Origin: a virus
DNA length: 43,336 nucleotides
Direction: 5' to 3' (one strand)
Virus record (IMG/VR): IMGVR_UViG_3300042402_007381
Span: 1-43,336 of that record
Shown piece after piece: positions 14,700 through 23,972 of the stretch. The translations under genes were made by a program, and so were the position numbers. The notes under the pieces were generated by a model, which saw nothing but the letters and a program-made list of their open reading frames with translations, searched no databases and was not told the origin of the DNA. Each line of letters opens with the position of its first letter. The first letter of the stretch is position 1.

Positions 14700-15503
14700 A
14701 TGTTCACAAACATTTCTAAATACAGTTATTTCAGTTTTATACCTAGTATGTTGTTTGGCGCACTGACAATACTATTATTCATCAATGAAACTTTACCACT
14801 GTATTATCTACTTTTTACGTTGATTGGATGGATTATGATCAGTGGCATGGGGGTGGCAGTCGGATATCATCGAGTGTTTAGCCATAATACTCATACCAAT
14901 CTAAAATCCTGGCTAGAAAATATACTATTATTTTGTGGGGCACTCAGTGGGCAAGGTTCTAGCATCACTTGGACTGCAATACATCGTGGATATCATCATA
15001 GACACAGTGATACTAATCGTGATCTTCATAGTCCAATTCACGGTATCTATCATGCGTTCTTTGGTTGGACTACGAAAATTACTGAGAACAATCCTGGTAT
15101 TAGTCTTAGATATGCCGGTAATCTATTGAGAAAATCAAATCATCAGTGGTTCCATCGTAATCATTTGAAGATACAGTATTTGACACCGTTGATTATTGCT
15201 GTATTTGATTGGAAACTTGCACTAGCACTGATCTGTTTGCCGACTGCACTGAGTTTGATTCAGGATAATACAGTGAACATCGTCGGACACAGAAAGAGTT
15301 TGATTGGTTATCGTAATTTTGACACACGAGATAACTCACAAAATAATTGCATTCTGGGTTATCTTGCATGGGGTCAAGGTTGGCATAATAATCATCATCA
15401 CGACCCGGGTTCTTTTGATTTTGGCACTGATATCAGTAACAAATTCTGGGAGTACGATCCCTGCAGAATATTTCTTCCATTGTTAAATATAGGCAGTAAA
15501 TGA
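14700..15503 (+). CDS. Membrane fatty-acid desaturase (acyl-CoA/lipid delta-9 type) 1
   Basis: 267 residues with the three histidine boxes of di-iron desaturases: HRVFSH, HRGYHHRH and GWHNNHHHDP, and four hydrophobic segments. It inserts a double bond in acyl chains in the cytoplasmic membrane with O2 and an electron donor. The last box and the FDTRDNS stretch are shared with the second desaturase at 36806. Lipid desaturases are known from cyanophages; here the gene is in the oxygenase island and coupled (ATGA) to an unknown gene downstream. Confidence 0.85.
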   Translation: MFTNISKYSYFSFIPSMLFGALTILLFINETLPLYYLLFTLIGWIMISGMGVAVGYHRVFSHNTHTNLKSWLENILLFCGALSGQGSSITWTAIHRGYHHRHSDTNRDLHSPIHGIYHAFFGWTTKITENNPGISLRYAGNLLRKSNHQWFHRNHLKIQYLTPLIIAVFDWKLALALICLPTALSLIQDNTVNIVGHRKSLIGYRNFDTRDNSQNNCILGYLAWGQGWHNNHHHDPGSFDFGTDISNKFWEYDPCRIFLPLLNIGSK

Positions 15504-16078
15504 TGTTAGTATCTGCAATAAATTTTGTAACACAAGACCACCGGGATCTTGAAATCTTAATCGAGCCTGACGATATTGACCAATATGCTGTGAGATATCT
15601 ATGGATTCAGCATCGCACACATAACACAGAATTTGTTGAGAATTATTTCTCCGGAGGAAACAACCGCGGGCTTAATGTCAGAACACGCACACAACATCTT
15701 GGCGATACATGGCGTAATCATAATAAAGTATTTGATGAAAGTGCAGAAAACGGAAATTTAGTTTGGCGAGTCAAGGCCTACAATCGCCTAAGTCAAAGCA
15801 TTGATTACATTGAAATATGGCGTAGCAGAGAGATTTTATCAGACATTTTTGATCGTACCGCAACATTGTCGGACGGCAGCAAATGGACAGACAATGAAAA
15901 AACAGATCTTGGGCGTGGAATATATGACAGTGGCTTTGATGTAAGGCATATGCGGCCCTTCCGTGGTATATCTAAAAAACTTGCACTTGATTATTACTGG
16001 CATTTTGTTGAACGGCATAAAGCCAAAGATAATTGCATAATTAACACACGATATAATCCCGAATTAAACCCTGTATGA
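15500..16078 (+). CDS. Unknown protein, 192 residues
   Basis: It starts within the desaturase stop (ATGATG) and ends overlapping the next gene by 4 bases (ATGA), so it is clearly translated as part of the operon. No motif is recognised; it is rich in Arg, Asp and Asn, with no signal peptide or membrane helix. A segment with WRVKAYNRL and IEIWRSREIL may be a beta-rich core. It could be a partner of the desaturase or the oxygenase that follows. Confidence 0.55.
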   Translation: MMLVSAINFVTQDHRDLEILIEPDDIDQYAVRYLWIQHRTHNTEFVENYFSGGNNRGLNVRTRTQHLGDTWRNHNKVFDESAENGNLVWRVKAYNRLSQSIDYIEIWRSREILSDIFDRTATLSDGSKWTDNEKTDLGRGIYDSGFDVRHMRPFRGISKKLALDYYWHFVERHKAKDNCIINTRYNPELNPV

Positions 16079-16596
16079 ATCATAAATTTCACTGTAAGCG
16101 TATAGGAAATTTACATCCCGACACTTTGTTCAAACTTTCCCACAATATTGTAAATTTAAATTATGAAGTCTGTAGAGATTTTCCTGCTAGTATTATTCAA
16201 GTCAGTGACAAATTAGACAGTGAGTTATTAGATCTTGTTAAAATGGATTTATCATCACTGATAAAAATAAAATACGATGCGGTTACAAATATTGCTCGAA
16301 TGAGTCCAAAGAGTTACTTGGCCGAGCACAATGATCTATCGACATATTCCAGTAATGCCAATCGTCTCAGAGAAATTATTAAATTGCAAATTCCTATTAT
16401 AACAAATGATAAGGTTTTTATGATGTGGAAATATTCACAATCACAAACACAAGTTGAGCATTTAGAAGTCGGTGGAGTTTATGTAATCAATAATCTTATC
16501 AGACATTCAGTCGTAAATGGCGGCACAGAATATCGATACAATCTCACTGTGAGATATGCCATTGATGCCATAGTTGATCAATCTATTATAGACTGA
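16075..16596 (+). CDS. Putative aspartyl/asparaginyl beta-hydroxylase-like protein 2
   Basis: 173 residues. H85-N-D87 (AEHNDLS), LQIPIITND, then VEHLEVGGVYVINN, H144 (RHSVVNGG) and R154: the order and spacing of the Asp/Asn hydroxylase cupin core. These enzymes hydroxylate Asp or Asn side chains with Fe(II) and 2-oxoglutarate. Its 3' end overlaps the convergent radical SAM gene by 11 bases. Confidence 0.7.
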   Translation: MNHKFHCKRIGNLHPDTLFKLSHNIVNLNYEVCRDFPASIIQVSDKLDSELLDLVKMDLSSLIKIKYDAVTNIARMSPKSYLAEHNDLSTYSSNANRLREIIKLQIPIITNDKVFMMWKYSQSQTQVEHLEVGGVYVINNLIRHSVVNGGTEYRYNLTVRYAIDAIVDQSIID

Positions 16597-18046
16597 TAAG
16601 TTTTTGTTTATAACTGTCTATAAATTTTTGTTGATCGGCGGTTATTTTAGACCAATCAAGGGTTGAGGCCAAAGTATTATTAAGCTCATATTTTGTCAAT
16701 CCGGTATTCATTAGACTAAGAGCTTTCCATGAAGTAACTTTCATTTTGTTGCGACCATGTCTATTTAAACTCTTAGACAGCAAGTCGGCAACTTGACGCG
16801 ACATAATTTTTGTGCGCCATTCTCGTGTTGTTTCGTCATAGGTAAAACCGTATTTCTCGGGATTTCGGTCAAGGTCACTATTCATTAAACGGAACCCCGG
16901 GGTAATCAACAATGATTTGAATACCCACGAATGAAAATTATTTTCCATAAGGAAGTCCAATGTTGAGTAATAATCCTGTATTTTTTCTGGCGGTAAACCC
17001 ACAATGAAACTGGTATGAAAAGTCACATCATTTTTCCAAAGATCCAATAGCTCTAATAAAAATTCTCGACCTTGTTTTCCGCTCCAGCCTTTGCCCATTA
17101 ATCTACTGGCCTCTGGATGAAAACTTTCAATACCAAAAAAACCACTCATCAGACCTGAGTCACGAAGTAATTCTGCATGTCCTAGATTTCTATGCAGCAG
17201 ATCTGCTCTCAGGTATGCAGTAAAATTAAGTTTAAAGTTTAATTTTTGTGTAATATCATACCAACCCTTGACTTTATAATCACTGTCATTGAATGTGTCA
17301 TCTAGTATATAATAGTTTGTTGTGTTAAATGTCTGATAGTTGTATTCTAATTCTTCCTGGATATATTCAAACTGTCTAAGATAATCAAATTTAGTTTTAC
17401 CTATATGCGGATATTGACAAAAAGCACATTTAAAAATACACCCACGACTGATTTCAATGGGTAGTGTTTCTCCAGGAATAATGCAGTCTTGTTCTAAAAA
17501 TTTATGTCGTAGATGTTCAATTTTAAAATTCAAGTTCTGTGCAGCATTAACAAAAGGTCTATTACCTCTATATACTGAATGGAAAATGCTGCGCGACTTT
17601 TTCCATGACTGCAGAATTTCTAAAAACGAATCTTCTGCATCACCGGTCAGACTCATATCAAATAGTTGATAATCTTCTGTTTCAATAAAATCTGCTGAAT
17701 GACCACCTAATACTATTTTTAGTTTGGGATATTGATCTCTAATTTCTTTAATTGCCTGTCTAATGTTGTCGGGTACAGTGATAGCTTTGTACCTTGACAT
17801 GGGAGTCAAAGTATTTTTTGGATTTAATTCACTCCAGAAAGTAGAACTAACACCTATACATAAGGTGTCTGATGTCACAAACTTTTTAGTAATCTTGACA
17901 AGATCTTCTGCGGTCATATGATGTACAAAATCAATTACTTGACAACTAAAATCATTTTGCCGTAGCCACCATGCCAGTTGATACGGCCCGATTGCTCGAT
18001 AATTAATTTTTAAATCAAACACTCCAGTCCAAAATATCACATTCAT
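16586..18046 (-). CDS. B12-binding-type radical SAM enzyme 1
   Basis: 486 residues. An N-terminal Rossmann-like domain (residues 1-150, IVLGGHSADF and the TGDAEDSF turn as in cobalamin radical SAM proteins; the DxHxxG cobalamin motif is not evident), then RGCIFKCAFC with C203, C207, C210 for the [4Fe-4S]-SAM cluster, and a SPASM-less C-terminus. Members do methyl transfers or rearrangements. It overlaps by 4 bases the oxygenase-like gene 18043-18783 upstream, so the two are co-translated. Confidence 0.8.
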   Translation of the reverse strand: MNVIFWTGVFDLKINYRAIGPYQLAWWLRQNDFSCQVIDFVHHMTAEDLVKITKKFVTSDTLCIGVSSTFWSELNPKNTLTPMSRYKAITVPDNIRQAIKEIRDQYPKLKIVLGGHSADFIETEDYQLFDMSLTGDAEDSFLEILQSWKKSRSIFHSVYRGNRPFVNAAQNLNFKIEHLRHKFLEQDCIIPGETLPIEISRGCIFKCAFCQYPHIGKTKFDYLRQFEYIQEELEYNYQTFNTTNYYILDDTFNDSDYKVKGWYDITQKLNFKLNFTAYLRADLLHRNLGHAELLRDSGLMSGFFGIESFHPEASRLMGKGWSGKQGREFLLELLDLWKNDVTFHTSFIVGLPPEKIQDYYSTLDFLMENNFHSWVFKSLLITPGFRLMNSDLDRNPEKYGFTYDETTREWRTKIMSRQVADLLSKSLNRHGRNKMKVTSWKALSLMNTGLTKYELNNTLASTLDWSKITADQQKFIDSYKQKLISL

Positions 18047-18783
18047 ATTAATTGCCGCCGAATTTCTGGTAAAAACTTGCCATCGATTCTGACACTGAAA
18101 CTGAAATGATCTACCGATTCTGTGCCGTGATAATCCATTTCATTAAACCAAACGAATTTTCTGTCTTGATCTGCATAGTGACGAATACCTGTATCTTCAT
18201 CAAGTACAAACATCTTTTTAGTGTTGGGTTTAGTTGTAAACCAAACGAAGTCGTCGTGTGGTCTTTCATTTCTCACTGCAGCATCAAAATGCGGAAGAGT
18301 AGGATTTCGTGCCTCGGTCATAAACAGCACTACTCTGCCAATTTCTGAGAACGGCAGAGATTTTATAAATTCTACTAATGTTGTAAAATGTCTACTGTTA
18401 TCAGTCCATTCGCAATCAGCACTTACACTTTTGTTGAATATACCAGTTCGTTCACGACGAATGTTATTTCTCAGATACACTAACCAAAAGGGATGTGGGA
18501 CTGGTCCCCAGGCTGTGAGAAACTTGATTTTTTCGTCAGTGGTTTGTAGATTGACAAACTTTTCTCGACTATATGAGTCAAGATTATCCGCAATATTTCT
18601 CATGTATGGAGTTATTTCACGGTCAGCGTAGTCCGGGTGAATGCCGCTGCTGACAAATCTTTTATTCCATTGACTCTGAGAAATTCCCAAACAAACATCA
18701 GTATGAAGTTGCTGCCAATTTGGTTCAGTTATAAACTCATCTAAATACTTGAATGGTGTGCGAGTATTATCTAGTCCTTGCAT
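18043..18783 (-). CDS. Putative Fe(II)/2OG oxygenase 3
   Basis: 246 residues, the longest of the group. H165-F-D167 (LPHFDAA), a Lys-rich loop, then DEDTGIRHYAD, H219 (MDYHGTES) and R232 (FSVRIDGKF). The order HxD...H...R matches a cupin-type dioxygenase. The N-terminal 140 residues are specific to this gene. A late promoter ends five bases before its ATG. Confidence 0.65.
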   Translation of the reverse strand: MQGLDNTRTPFKYLDEFITEPNWQQLHTDVCLGISQSQWNKRFVSSGIHPDYADREITPYMRNIADNLDSYSREKFVNLQTTDEKIKFLTAWGPVPHPFWLVYLRNNIRRERTGIFNKSVSADCEWTDNSRHFTTLVEFIKSLPFSEIGRVVLFMTEARNPTLPHFDAAVRNERPHDDFVWFTTKPNTKKMFVLDEDTGIRHYADQDRKFVWFNEMDYHGTESVDHFSFSVRIDGKFLPEIRRQLI

Positions 18784-18788
18784 AATAT

Positions 18789-18796
18789 TATTTATT
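18789..18796 (-). promoter_or_regulatory. T4-type late promoter AATAAATA, 5 bases before ATG
   Basis: AATAAATA, then ATATT and ATG at 18783. No Shine-Dalgarno. Confidence 0.55.
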
Positions 18797-18810
18797 TGAG
18801 CGAATCGACA

Positions 18811-18818
18811 AATAAATA
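18811..18818 (+). promoter_or_regulatory. T4-type late promoter AATAAATA, 5 bases before ATG
   Basis: AATAAATA, then TATAA and ATG at 18824. Divergent from the 18783 promoter, 14 bases apart. Confidence 0.55.
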
Positions 18819-18823
18819 TATAA

Positions 18824-19438
18824 ATGAAGATTATTCTAGACCGTTCTCCGTACTATTGTTTAATCGAAGATAAAAACACAGAGCAGATTATACAGATAGC
18901 TCAAGAAATTCTTGCCGAGCAACGATTCGAATTTATTCGTGGCACGGAGGACTTTCAACATTCTAGATTATTGCACCATGACTGTCAAAAATTGATAAGT
19001 CTAAGCAATTTGAGATTTTTATCAGACAAGTGTTCGCGACCGTATGCCAGTATATTCTCTACTAAAGCCGGATATTACTATCGCGCACACAAAGATGGCC
19101 AAACCATTAGATATGCAATGAATTACATTATAGATGCCGGAGATGGTGTTTGCGAAACTCATTGGTATTCAGATGAAGTTGCTACGCATTATGAAATAAA
19201 TTCGCTTGGTGGTACTAGTAGAGAATTAGAACAGTTTGATTCGCATAATCATACTGCAGTTGAATCAGCAGTGTTTCAAAATAATTCTGTGATGTTGATC
19301 AATACCGACATTTACCATGATTTTGATAATCGTAATAATACCCAAGCTCGACATGTCCTTACTTTGAGATACGGTTTACCTAGTGATTTTTATTTTGAAC
19401 ATGCTTTATTGAAACTGAAAAAACATGCCTGTTTATGA
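18824..19438 (+). CDS. Putative Fe(II)/2OG oxygenase 4
   Basis: 204 residues. H89-K-D91 (RAHKDGQ), a YAMNYIID strand, INTDIYH with H165 and RHVLTLRY with R176/R182. First gene of the + strand operon with a second oxygenase, a PP-loop ATPase and a TctC protein. It overlaps the next gene by 14 bases. Confidence 0.65.
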   Translation: MKIILDRSPYYCLIEDKNTEQIIQIAQEILAEQRFEFIRGTEDFQHSRLLHHDCQKLISLSNLRFLSDKCSRPYASIFSTKAGYYYRAHKDGQTIRYAMNYIIDAGDGVCETHWYSDEVATHYEINSLGGTSRELEQFDSHNHTAVESAVFQNNSVMLINTDIYHDFDNRNNTQARHVLTLRYGLPSDFYFEHALLKLKKHACL

Positions 19439-19970
19439 AACCAACATTGTTAGATCGTTGACTGAACCAGAAATTCAAATACTGTCTGATGAAATATCGA
19501 ATTTACCCATGAAGTTTTGGGTCAAGCATTATCCAATACCCAATTTGTTGTTAAGGTTACGAGACGGCGAGAGTGTCCACCTCAATTGGCCGTCGGAAAA
19601 AACAAATGTGCTTATTACAGAAAGACGAAACGAATTACCCAATGTTTGGAATTTTATACTTGAGTGTTTGGGCGATGATGCAGTTGGCAGGGCATACATT
19701 CATCGACTCAAACCCAATGACTCAATCAATAAGCATCATGATGACATTCATGTGAAATCCATGAATATTTTAAATCGGTATCACATTTATCTTGATATTC
19801 CGGACAATGTTGAGTTGTTTTTTGATGATGAAAATGTTGAAAATCCTTTGCAATTTAAAAATACACTAGTAGACTTTGCGCTATCACGATTGCACTATTA
19901 TAAGAATTGGAGTAACCAAAACTGGTATTTCATTGTGTTTGACAAAATTGAGAAGAATCATAATGAGTAA
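19425..19970 (+). CDS. Putative Asp/Asn hydroxylase-like protein 5
   Basis: 181 residues. KHHDDIH gives the HxD site (H104/D106 or H105/D107); a YHIYLDIP strand, a DDEN-rich turn, H157 and a final NWYFIVFD strand follow. The order is as in the other small oxygenases, but the Arg for 2OG is not clear, so it may be a divergent or inactive member. It overlaps the PP-loop gene by 8 bases. Confidence 0.55.
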   Translation: MPVYETNIVRSLTEPEIQILSDEISNLPMKFWVKHYPIPNLLLRLRDGESVHLNWPSEKTNVLITERRNELPNVWNFILECLGDDAVGRAYIHRLKPNDSINKHHDDIHVKSMNILNRYHIYLDIPDNVELFFDDENVENPLQFKNTLVDFALSRLHYYKNWSNQNWYFIVFDKIEKNHNE

Positions 19971-21192
19971 TCTTGGACATTACATAGTAAATAACAAGAT
20001 ATATCTAAACAAACTAGAAGCAATACTTGCTGCAAATTCAAGTAGATCAGAAATAAAATGGCATTATCATGATGATTTACTTGATCGAGTAAAATGGCAA
20101 GTAGAGCCAGACATTGGGTTGTCAAGACTCTATGAACTCAGAGCCAAACAAATCAGAGACAAGCATGACTATGTGGTACTCATGCTCAGTGGCGGTGCTG
20201 ACAGCACAAACATGCTGAGAAGTTTCACAGATAATAATATCAAAATTGATGAAGTTGTTGCAAGTGCACCACTTAGTGGCATAAAAAATCTAAAAATAAA
20301 CACAGAGGATAGAAGTCCCGAGAATACAGTTCTTGAAACTCTATTAGCGCAGATGCCATTGGTTAGAAAACTAAGTCGGACCAATCCAGAGATAAAAATT
20401 TCAATCAATGACTATTTCAACGATATTCTCAGACTAAAAAGTGACAGTTGGATATATGAAAGCAGTAGTCATTGGATACATTTCAGCGGTACAACCAGAC
20501 ATAGTCTAGATAATCTTAGACATCTCAGAAATCTTGCCGAACAAGGTAAAAAATTGGCAATTGTTTATGGTATAGACAAACCTGTTGTATGCCGTGCCAA
20601 AGACGGTAATTTGTATAATGTGATTGCAGATTCTGTTGTCAACATTGTCACTAGTCATTTTACTGACATCATGTCTAATGTAGAAAGTGTGTTGTTTTAC
20701 TATACACCGGACCTGCCGGAACTCATGGTAAAACAATGTCATGAGGTCTGTAGATGGATTTATAAACCGGAAAATAAACCACTGAAAGAAACATTGTTAT
20801 GGGATAGGGCCAAGTCCGAAGACTTCAATAAATCTGGACTGCGAGCCAGTAGATGGCAACGTGCGATAATACCCTGCATATACCCAACTCTGGAAAAGTT
20901 TCTGACAATTAGCTGGCAAGCAGAAAAACATGATCCTGGTTTTCGCGGCGGTCGTCAAATTGATGCGTGGATGTATAAATTGCATGGCAATAGTCGAGTA
21001 GTAGAAATGGTCGAAAGTGACCTTGGTCTATTATCTAATAGCATTGATCGTAGGTACTTTATGAATCAAAATCCATCAGATGGATTTATGAGATTTTCAA
21101 AATTTTGGAAAATCGGACATGAGCTAGATTTTTTGCCGAATAACTTGCTTTCAATAAATAACTCACAATATTCAACGGAGCACATATTGTGA
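19963..21192 (+). CDS. Asparagine-synthase-like PP-loop ATPase, copy C
   Basis: 409 residues from the ATG at 19963 (the frame is open further upstream, but that part lies inside the previous gene). SGGADS at residues 76-81; KHDYVVLMLSGG before it and GIDKP further on are shared with copy D (23969-25162). No glutaminase domain. It overlaps the TctC gene by 4 bases (GTGA). Copies C and D both sit next to a TctC gene and an oxygenase gene, so they are one conserved module. Substrate unknown. Confidence 0.75.
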   Translation: MSNLGHYIVNNKIYLNKLEAILAANSSRSEIKWHYHDDLLDRVKWQVEPDIGLSRLYELRAKQIRDKHDYVVLMLSGGADSTNMLRSFTDNNIKIDEVVASAPLSGIKNLKINTEDRSPENTVLETLLAQMPLVRKLSRTNPEIKISINDYFNDILRLKSDSWIYESSSHWIHFSGTTRHSLDNLRHLRNLAEQGKKLAIVYGIDKPVVCRAKDGNLYNVIADSVVNIVTSHFTDIMSNVESVLFYYTPDLPELMVKQCHEVCRWIYKPENKPLKETLLWDRAKSEDFNKSGLRASRWQRAIIPCIYPTLEKFLTISWQAEKHDPGFRGGRQIDAWMYKLHGNSRVVEMVESDLGLLSNSIDRRYFMNQNPSDGFMRFSKFWKIGHELDFLPNNLLSINNSQYSTEHIL

Positions 21193-22073
21193 AACTTTTT
21201 TCTTTAATTTTTTTGCTAGTCTTTTCAAAAAGTATTTTTGCTGCTCAGACCATACAAGTTCACTGGCCATTTTCTGTTGCAAGCACCCAGGCCAATATGA
21301 TCAGAGCTTTGCTTTCTGAGGCAAATGCTCAACAAACTGATTACAAATTTGTGTTTGCACACAAACCCGGTGCCGGTGGTTCCATTGCAGCAAACAGTTC
21401 TTTGTCTGGTGGCTCGAGTATTTTGATCAGTACTAGCAGTTTTTATATTCGGCCATTGCTGTATTCAGACAGTCATGATGTCAATAAATTCAATCTTGTT
21501 GAAGTAGTTTGTAACGATCAGCCATTGGCTGTGTTTAGTACAAAGTATTCTACAATTGATGAACTACGGTCAAGATCAGTCACCGTGGGTGTTATCCCGG
21601 GATCTATTACTAATCTAGTAACACGAAGATTTGTGTTGAATAATCTTCAGATATCTGAGGTATTCTATAAAGGAACCCCAGAAGCTACCGCCGATGTTCT
21701 TGGTGCACACATAGATCTTAGTATTGACTTCCTTGGTGAGAGAAGAATTACAGAAAATTCTCGCATTAAGATCATTGGTATTACTGGCAGTAAATCATTT
21801 GGGAATTATCGAACTTTGGCCTCGCAGAATATCACTGGTACTGAGTCAATAACCAATAGTTATTTCATTTTTCTAGACAAGAATGCCGACTCGGCGCTTT
21901 TACAAAAACTTCGTGAAATATTTTCAAGATCTAAAACTACTACAAAAGTTCAAGAATTTTGTCAAAAAGATTATGGCAGTCAGAAAAGTTATTCAGATTC
22001 GGAACTAACGATCTTAAATGAAACTAATAAGACATTTTGGAAAATTGCAACAAGCGGTGTGATAGTAAAATAA
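21189..22073 (+). CDS. TctC/Bug-family periplasmic binding protein 1
   Basis: 294 residues, GTG start inside the stop of copy C. Signal peptide MKLFSLIFLLVFSKSIFA, then the family's KPGAGGSIAAN motif, and strands and helices of the two-lobed Bug fold. Such proteins bind small carboxylates or related compounds in the periplasm for TctAB transporters. There is no TctA or TctB gene in the window, so the protein may use a host transporter or act as a scavenger or sensor. Confidence 0.8.
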   Translation: MKLFSLIFLLVFSKSIFAAQTIQVHWPFSVASTQANMIRALLSEANAQQTDYKFVFAHKPGAGGSIAANSSLSGGSSILISTSSFYIRPLLYSDSHDVNKFNLVEVVCNDQPLAVFSTKYSTIDELRSRSVTVGVIPGSITNLVTRRFVLNNLQISEVFYKGTPEATADVLGAHIDLSIDFLGERRITENSRIKIIGITGSKSFGNYRTLASQNITGTESITNSYFIFLDKNADSALLQKLREIFSRSKTTTKVQEFCQKDYGSQKSYSDSELTILNETNKTFWKIATSGVIVK

Positions 22074-22082
22074 AACAAAAAA

Positions 22083-22090
22083 GATAAATA
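22083..22090 (+). promoter_or_regulatory. T4-type late promoter GATAAATA
   Basis: GATAAATA 17 bases before the ATG at 22108, with AGGAGA at 22097-22102 as Shine-Dalgarno. It is the clearest case of a conventional leader. Confidence 0.55.
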
Positions 22091-22107
22091 CGTCATAGGA
22101 GACAAAT

Positions 22108-23067
22108 ATGAAAAAGATATCAATCACTTGGGTTATCGCACACGAGCCGGCATATCTATTTTATAGAGTAGCAGAAGACTTCAAAAATATCGTGAATGAC
22201 TACTGCAAAGATTATGAAATCGTCGCGAATATCTACACTGATCTAGAGTATAACTCAAAATTTAATCCCGATACTAAAGTAGATCGACACAATCTAAGTG
22301 ATTTTTTAAAGAGCAATGAAATTCAAATTGCTCAAATGCAGACTTCAAGTCTGGCCAGAAAATCAAATCCCGAAATGAATATACTTGATCTTCCGTATTT
22401 GTTTACTGATCATAAACATGCTGAACGAGTGTTAGATGGGGAAGTGGGCGACAAATTACTCAATTCTTTTACAGACCATAGCAGTCTGCGTGGATTAGCA
22501 TTTACATATAGTGGTGGATTTAGACTTATGCCGTTTGCTTTAGATATTACTGAACTAAGTCAAGCACATGGTTCGAATATCAGAAGTGGAAGAAGTCCTA
22601 TTGCTCAGACAAACATTTCTGCCTTGGGGTTTACTCCGATACCCACAGAAATTGATGAAGTCACTGATGCCGTAGTGAAACAACATGTCATTGGAGCTGA
22701 GCATGTTGCTCAAAGATTGTTTCCAGACAATTGCGAATCTTGGATCAAAACAATCATTGATACAGAACACAGCTTATTTTTAACAAGCATCGTGGTGAAT
22801 AAGCAATGGTTTTCTATTTTACCGCAGGAAGTTCAGACTGCATTTTTACAAGCTGCCAAAAAAGCAGCAGCAAATGAAAGAAAACTTAGCATCAAAGACG
22901 GTCTGGAAAGTCTAGAAAAAATGAAATCTGCTGGAGTAAAGATTATTAGATTGACCAGTGAGGAGAAACAAAAGCTAAAATCAAAGACTCAAAAAGTCTA
23001 TGTTCAGTACGATTCAATTATAGATAAAGATCTATTACAGAAAATCAGTTCGGAGGCATCGAAATGA
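22108..23067 (+). CDS. TRAP DctP-type substrate-binding protein, no signal peptide
   Basis: 319 residues. LDLPYLFTDHKHAERVLDGE is the family's central block, and the C-terminal helices (LPQEVQTAFLQAAKKAA) also fit DctP. DctP proteins are periplasmic receptors for carboxylates, but here the sequence starts at once with the first strand (MKKISITWVIAHEPAYLFYR) and no signal peptide is visible, so it should stay in the cytoplasm. That suggests a binding or enzymatic role in the pathway of the island. Coupled (ATGA) to the 103-residue gene. Confidence 0.7.
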   Translation: MKKISITWVIAHEPAYLFYRVAEDFKNIVNDYCKDYEIVANIYTDLEYNSKFNPDTKVDRHNLSDFLKSNEIQIAQMQTSSLARKSNPEMNILDLPYLFTDHKHAERVLDGEVGDKLLNSFTDHSSLRGLAFTYSGGFRLMPFALDITELSQAHGSNIRSGRSPIAQTNISALGFTPIPTEIDEVTDAVVKQHVIGAEHVAQRLFPDNCESWIKTIIDTEHSLFLTSIVVNKQWFSILPQEVQTAFLQAAKKAAANERKLSIKDGLESLEKMKSAGVKIIRLTSEEKQKLKSKTQKVYVQYDSIIDKDLLQKISSEASK

Positions 23068-23375
23068 ACACTATAACTATAACTTCTGTTTCTGTCAGAC
23101 CTAGTACCGACGTTGTGTGGTTTTTTGAGCATGAAATTTCCGCAGGAAACTCTTTTTATCAAAACTACATTAAAGAAACATTGATTGATGCTAATCTTCT
23201 AAAGCAATCTAGAAGTTATAGTGATAATGGTCTTGTAATGACCACTGTGAATGAACTAACAGATGAAGGATTTAACATTTGGTTTAATGATCCGGTTATT
23301 ATTACTGCACGAGATGAAATGCTAGTTTATAATACACAAAATAATATTATATTGAATTCAATAGAAATAACTTAA
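23064..23375 (+). CDS. Small hypothetical protein, 103 residues
   Basis: Coupled to the DctP gene (overlap of 4 bases) and ending three bases from a convergent oxygenase gene. A beta strand, TDVVWFFEHE, helices and more strands: the length and pattern would suit a dimeric alpha/beta (ABM-like) domain. No catalytic motif seen. Confidence 0.5.
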   Translation: MNTITITSVSVRPSTDVVWFFEHEISAGNSFYQNYIKETLIDANLLKQSRSYSDNGLVMTTVNELTDEGFNIWFNDPVIITARDEMLVYNTQNNIILNSIEIT

Positions 23376-23378
23376 TGA

Positions 23379-23972
23379 CTACTGAAATAAGTGATTGTAT
23401 TTGCCCTGAAACTCATGATATGTTATATCATGAAAGCTAAGAGTAAAAATCAACCTCATGTTTTCAATGTTCTCGATACTATGAGCTTGTCTTACGCTAA
23501 GTGCATACCAAGAATTCATTTTTAGATGATAAATTTTATCGATAGATAAATCTTCGTATTTGTATATTTTACCAGTACCTTCTCCGGCGATGTTATGATC
23601 AAGAGTGTTGTAAGTGACAGTTGTTACATACTCTCCTCCTTCTCTAAGGTAATAATTCAAAGCAAAAATTCTGACTCGATCTGTGTGTGGTGGCCAGCAC
23701 GCAAATTTTTCAAATCCTATGTTTCTTATGATACCCAAAGATGCTTGGAATTTTTCATTAAAAAAAAATTTATACTCGTTTTGGGCTAACTGATTTAGCT
23801 CCTCATCATCCTCTATAAATTTTCTGCTCACAGAATTCCTCTGAAAATTTTGTATGTAATCGTGTTTTCTTTTCAGTGCAAGTTCTAGATCTATGTCTGG
23901 CACACTTAGCATTCTTTCGATTTTTTCAAGTATTTTCTGACTTGGCGACGGAAGATATATTTCTCTGATCAT
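23379..23972 (-). CDS. Putative Fe(II)/2OG oxygenase 6
   Basis: 197 residues. H96-T-D98 (PPHTDRVR), NYYLREGGEYVTT strands, H164 (RQAHSIEN) and R173. N-terminal 90 residues are helical. Overlaps the PP-loop copy D gene by 4 bases and completes the operon TctC, PP-loop, oxygenase. Confidence 0.65.
   Translation of the reverse strand: MIREIYLPSPSQKILEKIERMLSVPDIDLELALKRKHDYIQNFQRNSVSRKFIEDDEELNQLAQNEYKFFFNEKFQASLGIIRNIGFEKFACWPPHTDRVRIFALNYYLREGGEYVTTVTYNTLDHNIAGEGTGKIYKYEDLSIDKIYHLKMNSWYALSVRQAHSIENIENMRLIFTLSFHDITYHEFQGKYNHLFQ

Noticed and set aside
18221-18631. 136-codon + strand frame
   Set aside because: It is antisense to the oxygenase 3 gene, whose HxD...H...R order is clear.
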